From Amoebidium appalachense (taxonomy: Eukaryota > Ichthyosporea), in assembly GCA_963693365.1 (NCBI GenBank), contig CAVNZM010000006.1, positions 4,588,001-4,652,000 of the forward strand: a stretch of 64,000 nt of DNA, in the 5' to 3' direction. The notes beneath the pieces were generated by a model that saw nothing but the letters and a program-made list of their open reading frames with translations, made no database searches and was not told where the DNA came from. The translations under genes were made by a program, and so were the position numbers. Of the stretch, positions 58,975 to 64,000 are shown piece by piece; the first letter of the stretch is position 1, and each line of letters starts with the position of its first letter.

Positions 58975-59005
<31 letters not shown>

Positions 59006-59609
59006 GGAGGGGGGGGGAGGGGGGGAGGAGAGGGGAGGAATGAGGAAAATGAAGACGGGAGGAGGGGCACGGGGGGGTCTCATGCTGTGTGTATGTACGT
59101 GTGTGGGACAGGGAGAGAGAATGTGTGTGTGACCGTGCCTGCATGGTAATGTGTGCATGCACGTGCCGGTATCCACACATCCACCCACAACCCACCACAT
59201 GCTTCTGTAGCCCCAACCTCAGCCTATCTGGGAGGTTAACTTGTTGAGGCGCATCTTCGAGCACAAACTCCCTCAAAAGTTCACCCGCTTTCTCCGCGCT
59301 CTGAAACTCCGGGCCCCCATTGGCCCACTCCAAACACGCCCAATAGAAACGCAGATTCTCTTCGGAATGCTGCTTGGCGAGAAATTCAAAAAAGCTCTGT
59401 GCCTCATCGGAATCCCATTTTCCTAGAACTTTCCGTAATGTTTCGCGGTTTTTCGGGATTTTGATCGAAGTCGTATGACATAGGCTGGTTGCGGATAGTG
59501 TGGGTGAACTCAAATCGCTGCATTCTATGTTTGCGTAACGGACACAGCTGTTGTGTGATACAAGGCCACACACGGAGCATGTTTTTCCCTGGTTTACGAG
59601 CCCCCATAC

Positions 59610-59640
<31 letters not shown>

Positions 59641-59666
59641 TTGTGTGTGTGGCGGGGGGAGGGGGG

Positions 59667-59761
<95 letters not shown>

Positions 59762-60140
59762 GGAGAGGCTACCCGATTGGAGGGAGGAGGGGGGGGGGGG
59801 GGGGAGGGTGGGGAAAGGGTAAAGCTGGTTAGCTAGATATTATTGGTGTGACAGTAAATGGGGAAGGCAGGGTAGATCAGACCGTTAACAGTGAGCATGG
59901 ATTGAAAATTGAGTGTGAGTGCAAAGAGTCATAGTACACTAGGGGGTGGGGAGGGGCGTTTGGGGTTGAAAAGAGAAAGAGTGGTTCCCGAAATAGAAGA
60001 GGGTAAATGAGCAGGCAACGGTGGACGGGAGCTTGTTGTCGACGAAAATCCTCCCTCGATCTCTCCTAGGCCCAAAACATACATACGCATACACACGGGC
60101 ACACGGACGCGGACACACACACATGCGTGCACGGACGCAT

Positions 60141-60191
<51 letters not shown>

Positions 60192-60370
60192 GACAGACAC
60201 AGACACACACACACAGCATGTTCAGCCGAAAAAAGATGAGAAAAATGCAAAGAAAGAACCAGGAAAGAACGGGGGGGAGGGGCGGCGGCAACGGAGGCCG
60301 GGGGAAGGGGGGGAGGGAGGTAGGAGGGAGGGAGGGAGGGAGCAGTTATTAAGGAGTTGGTTAAATAGAC

Positions 60371-60419
<49 letters not shown>

Positions 60420-60961
60420 TAGTTGCTTGGTGTAGGGATTGGGGCGAAGACTTACTGAAGTCATCACAGACGTCACACCAACTGCGCGGGGGGGGAGAGG
60501 GGAGGGGGGTGGGAGGGGGGAGGGTGGGTGGGTGGGTGGGGGCGAGGGGGGGGGGGGGGGGGGGGGGGGGGAGGGGGGGGCTGGTGGTTAGAACTGCAGA
60601 CGTGGATGAAACAAAGTATTGTGGGTGTGGGTGTGTGGGTGGCAATGTAGTGTGCATGCGCAGTTGTTTTCTGTGGGAAGGCGGCAGTGGGGAGCAGACA
60701 GGTGGGGGGAGGGGGGTGGGGTGGGGTCGGGGGGTCTTTTTTTTCTTCTTTGAGGGGAAGGCGGGGAGGGGGAGGGGGACGGGGGAGGGGGATGGGGATG
60801 GGGGGAGGGGGGGAGGGAGTGTGGTAGGCGTATGAAGTAGAAAAAACCACAATGGATGGTGTGCGGCAGAAAGGACACTGTGAGCATGCATTACATGTAT
60901 GTAGAGCTCAGCCCCAGTGGGAGGTTGGGGGGGATGAGGGGGGGGGGGAAGGGGGAGGGTT

Positions 60962-61029
<68 letters not shown>

Positions 61030-61872
61030 GGGGGGAGGAAGAGGGGGGGGGGGGGGGGGGGGAGGGGGGGAAGGAAGCTGTAGACGGAGAAAGAGACATA
61101 TGGTGTGATGTCTCTGTGCATGCGTGTGATTTTGTGTGCATGTGTGTTCGAACAATGTGCTCGAATGCAAAATGCGGAACCACTCGTGGGAGGGAATGAT
61201 GGATGGGAGGGCATTCAAGTGCCGGGGGGGGGGGGGGGGGGGGGGGGGGAGGGGGGGGGAGGGGGGAGGGGGGGCGGAGGGGGGAATAGACTGTGCTACG
61301 AGTACGTGTACACATTGACTGCAGACAACTAAAGAATAGGAAAAGGTCCAAACCAAAACACGCGAAGGGTATCGGTACATTGGATCTAGAGGCCCCGGGG
61401 GAGGGGAGGGGGAGGGGGGGAGGGGGGGGGGAGGGGGGGGGGGGGGGGGGGTGGCGATGTTAGTGGCGGTGATGGTTGGGTGTGTGTGTCGGGGGGAGGG
61501 GGAAGGGGGAAGGGGAGGGAAGGGAGGGAGGGGGGAGGGGGGGGGGGGATAATTACGTTGGTTTGTGGAACGTCGTGATCTTCATCTTATGTGGCCGCTT
61601 CAAGTGTGAAGCCAAGCGGATCGCAGGGATATGGGTTGGAGGTGCGGATTGCGATTCTGATTGGCTCTTGAGCCATTCGCTGAAGCGGGGCAAAAAATCT
61701 GTGCATAGAACTTGGAGAATGTGCTGGCTGGCTTCTCCATAGAGGCTTGAGTCTACCTGACCTTGGTCCTGTGGGTTTGGTGGGGGAAGCGGAAGTGAGT
61801 ATGTTAGTAGCTGGGTGGAGTTGGTTGATGTGTTTGTGTAGGAAGGTGGAGGCAGAGGCGGGCAGGGGGGAA

Positions 61873-61906
<34 letters not shown>

Positions 61907-61962
61907 GGGGAGAGGCGGGGAAGGGAGAGGGGGGGAGGGGGATGGGGGAGAGGGGGTAGGAT

Positions 61963-61993
<31 letters not shown>

Positions 61994-63357
61994 GGGGGGG
62001 GGGGGGGGAGGGGGAGGGGGAGAGGGGGGGAGGGGGGAGGGGGAGGGGAAGAAGGCAAGGGAGGGTGAGCATTGGAGAGGGGCCGGAGGAGAATGAGGAA
62101 GGATTGTTTTTGGTTTTTCCCCGCTTTTTTCCCATTTGAGGGAGGGGCAGGGGGGGGGGGGGGGGGAGGGGAATGTAGGAGGAAAAGGGAGGGTTGAAGG
62201 AGGAAGAGCAAAATAAAGAAGAGGGAAACGGCTGATGGTGGTGGTGGGGGGGGGGGGGGGGGGGGGGGGGAGGGGTCTGTACTTTGTGTAAGCTTAGAAT
62301 TTTAACGGTAAAAATACGGCTAAAAGAAAGAGAGAGAAGCCAGGGGGTGGTCGGGTATGGGGAGTGGAGGGAGAAGGTAGCTCGGGAGAGTTGGGGGGGG
62401 GGGGGGGGGGGGGGGGGAGAAGGCAATAGAAGAAAAGAAAAGAAAGAAGAAAAACGGAACACGAAACATGCACACAGTACACAGACACCTAAAAGCCACC
62501 TGACAATCATCAGGGAGGGGAAGAAAAGAAAAGAATGGGGAGAGGGGGGAGAAGGGGGGGTGGGAGGGGGGGGGGGGGGGGGAGGGGGGGGGGGAGAAAG
62601 AAAAGGAAAGAAAACAGAACAAAAGAAGAAAAAAGAAAGAAAAAACAAAACACTCAGAGAAAAGAGAACATACATGCACACAGTACCCAAAGACCTACCA
62701 GCCGCCTGACAATCAACAACCTGATCTTGTCATCGAGAGCCACCTGCATGCTAGCATCTTCCATCACGTACTCTCGGCATATCTCCTCCGCACGTGGGGC
62801 CCCGGGGACCCCTGCCCTGAAATCGTGCATGGCAAAATAGAACAAAAGCATTTCTTCGCTATGTTGCGAGAACATGAATTCAAGTAGTTTCCTGCTAAAG
62901 GGCGAATTTCGGTCCTCCAGGGCGGTTTTTAGACCTTCCTGCCTCGTAGGAACAACAATTCCTTCCTTTTCCTTTTCTTTTTCTTTGGTTGTAGGCAACG
63001 CTGGAGCCGAAAATGGAGCGTTTGATTGTTTGGAAGCCCTGGTCGGTTGAAGCCCATTGGCAGATTTTTTCCTGAGGGTATTTGGGGATAAATTCGGCGG
63101 CATGATGGTCTCATTGCTCGGTTCTTTCCTTAGTGTACCAGGTGGAGAATTCGGATTTCCGTTCGAATTTGCAGAATTTACGGTATGAACCCCCGCTGAA
63201 AGCGACGCAGGAAAGTGTTTTTCGGTGGAGTTGGGAACTTGAGGTGGGGGGATTCTTGAAATTTCGAGACAGTCTGTTTTTAAGTACCGCACACACCCAC
63301 TGTGGGACACGAGGCCGCAAGTAGAGCAGGATTTTCCTTGGTTGGCTAGACCCCAAA
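55374..63357 (-). CDS. C1-RGS-C1-RGS-C1 signalling protein, 5' end missing (6 exons seen)
   Basis: Exons in reading order: 62699-63357, 61557-61768, 60456-60481 (26 nt), 59196-59608, 57750-57957, 55374-55783 (TAG at 55374). All junctions are GT-AG and in phase, giving about 642 residues. C1 zinc fingers: C1a (only its 3' half is in the first visible exon: [12 protein letters not shown]...C), C1b ([12 protein letters not shown] + WCDVCDDF + [14 protein letters not shown]), C1c (WCLSC + [15 protein letters not shown]). RGS domains: RGS1 spans 62699 into 61557-61768 ([15 protein letters not shown]...FLPRFSEWL), RGS2 spans 59196-59608 into 57750-57957 ([18 protein letters not shown]...CLPRYAKHL). 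RGS domains speed GTP hydrolysis by G-alpha; C1 domains bind diacylglycerol/phorbol esters or mediate membrane and protein contacts. The intron position inside both RGS domains and the phase-1 intron before the Trp of each C1 are conserved, indicating internal module duplication. The 5' exons are not identified. Confidence 0.82.
56873..57075. repeat. Long (GT)n microsatellite in the RGS-gene intron
   Basis: About 200 bp of GT repeat with a short GC-alternating stretch (about 56901-56920). It lies in intron 55784-57749 and is (CA)n in the sense direction. The same intron has G-runs at 56073-56093, 56478-56520 and 57279-57319. Confidence 0.95.
58138..59000 (+). repeat. Direct tandem duplication of about 432 bp in an RGS-gene intron
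   Basis: Unit 1 about 58138-58569, unit 2 about 58570-59000. Landmarks repeat at an offset of 431-432 bases: GACGTACATGTGTCTGTGA at 58161 and 58593, and GTAAGCCATATAACTC at 58491 and 58922. Copies are nearly identical apart from homopolymer lengths and T-tract interruptions. The unit runs from a G-rich start to a (CT)n-T-run-G-run end, so breakpoints lie in simple repeats. Confidence 0.93.
59670..59760. repeat. (GT)n next to RGS-gene acceptor
   Basis: About 90 bp of GT repeat, with a second GT stretch at 59613-59650 that directly precedes (in the sense strand, as CA) the AG acceptor of exon 59196-59608. Confidence 0.95.
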
Positions 63358-64000
63358 CTGGGGGTTTTTGGGGGAGGGGGGAGGGGGAGGGGGGGGGGGG
63401 AGAAGGGTTAGGATGGGGCTACAGAGAACCGAGTACGCATTCACGACGGAAATTTCAGGAAGTTTCGGAAGAGCACACAGGAAGATTATGTATGCATCAT
63501 AAACAGAGCCCACAATCAAGGGGTTAAAGTGTGCTGCGCAATGCGAAACGCAAGTATAGGGAGAAGGAAGGACATTGTAATACATATTTCCAAAAATGAA
63601 CACGTAAAGAGGGCGTAATATGCATATTAGCATGAGCAGGTTCCTGGAGCCGGGGGGGGGGGGGGGGGGGGGGGGGAGAGGTAGGTCATCCACAACGGGG
63701 GAAGGGGTGCATCGGGGACGCGCAGGGGGAAGGGGGGGGAGGGGGGTGTAGATGTACGCATGGATGGGTCTTTGTGTGGTAGGGTGATGCGTGCATGCTC
63801 CACCCCTCACCTTCCCCCCCTCCCCCCCCCCCCCCCCCCTCCCCCTCCTCCCCCCCCCCCCCCCCCCCCCCCCCCCTTCCCCCCACCTCCCGTGCTCTCC
63901 CCATTTCCTTTCCCTTCAGCATTTTTGCCGTCTTTGTGCGCGTGCGTACAAATTCTGAACGACACATTACGAACGACAACTTAGTGCTAATCTCACAAGC
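63358..64000. other. Upstream part of the RGS gene or its intron; nothing resolved
   Basis: The AG acceptor at 63358-63359 shows that an intron begins here in + coordinates. The missing first half of C1a (with a CxxC) should lie upstream. I searched 63360-64000 on the minus strand and found no convincing exon; G- and C-tracts occupy 63366-63400, 63652-63676 and 63816-63876. The upstream exon is probably beyond the window edge. Confidence 0.5.

Noticed and set aside
61553-61768. Separate gene ending at TAA 61553
   Set aside because: Residues just before the stop ([12 protein letters not shown]) are the start of a C1 domain completed in phase by the 26-nt microexon and the next exon.

Overview
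This is nuclear DNA of an intron-rich, probably single-celled eukaryote, saturated with simple repeats. Coding regions are split by GT-AG introns. The long introns are filled with (CA)n/(GT)n, (GA)n/(CT)n and pure C or G tracts of 20-50 bases. I cannot name the lineage. Cytochrome c1 has a normal two-cysteine CXXCH haem site, which argues against Euglenozoa (typically a single-cysteine site). Long conventional introns argue against trypanosomatids and most yeasts. All gene models here were assembled by hand from reading frame, splice signals and intron phase; none has transcript support.

Layout. 1-3664: repeats and unrecognised unique DNA. 3665-9815 and 11498-18857: two tandem copies (+) of a seven-exon SGNH/GDSL hydrolase, with duplicated flanks that include a 33-bp minisatellite and a 17-nt palindrome. 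21435-23905 (-): a dual-specificity phosphatase catalytic exon plus an upstream exon that may be its N-terminus. 24944-30676 (-): cytochrome c1, seven exons. 31428-42305 (+): phosphoacetylglucosamine mutase, 11 exons and 542 codons, with a tRNA-Arg(CCG) inside intron 8 and several copies of a dispersed repeat in its introns. 44199-47893 (-) and 49396-50778 (+): two divergently transcribed AVT-like vacuolar amino-acid transporters. 52181-53463 (-): an F-box/leucine-rich-repeat protein. 55374-63357 (-, 5' end outside or unresolved): a protein built as C1-RGS-C1-RGS-C1.

How the genes relate. There is no operon logic. Cytochrome c1 (respiratory complex III) and PGM3 (UDP-GlcNAc synthesis) are divergent neighbours sharing about 750 bp of upstream DNA; the transporter paralogues share about 1.5 kb. 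The DUSP, F-box and C1/RGS proteins are regulatory.

Most notable structural features: (i) a foldback, MITE-like element in one SGNH copy, absent from the paralogous intron; (ii) a poly-C-tailed, often 5'-truncated dispersed repeat, one copy of which supplies the pyrimidine tract next to a PGM3 acceptor; (iii) intronic repeats in cytochrome c1 that echo the adjacent splice junctions; (iv) a 26-nt microexon encoding zinc ligands of a C1 domain; (v) a possible 33-nt intron with an in-frame stop; and (vi) strand-polarised C/CA versus G/GT tracts that are complementary between parts of the same pre-mRNA.
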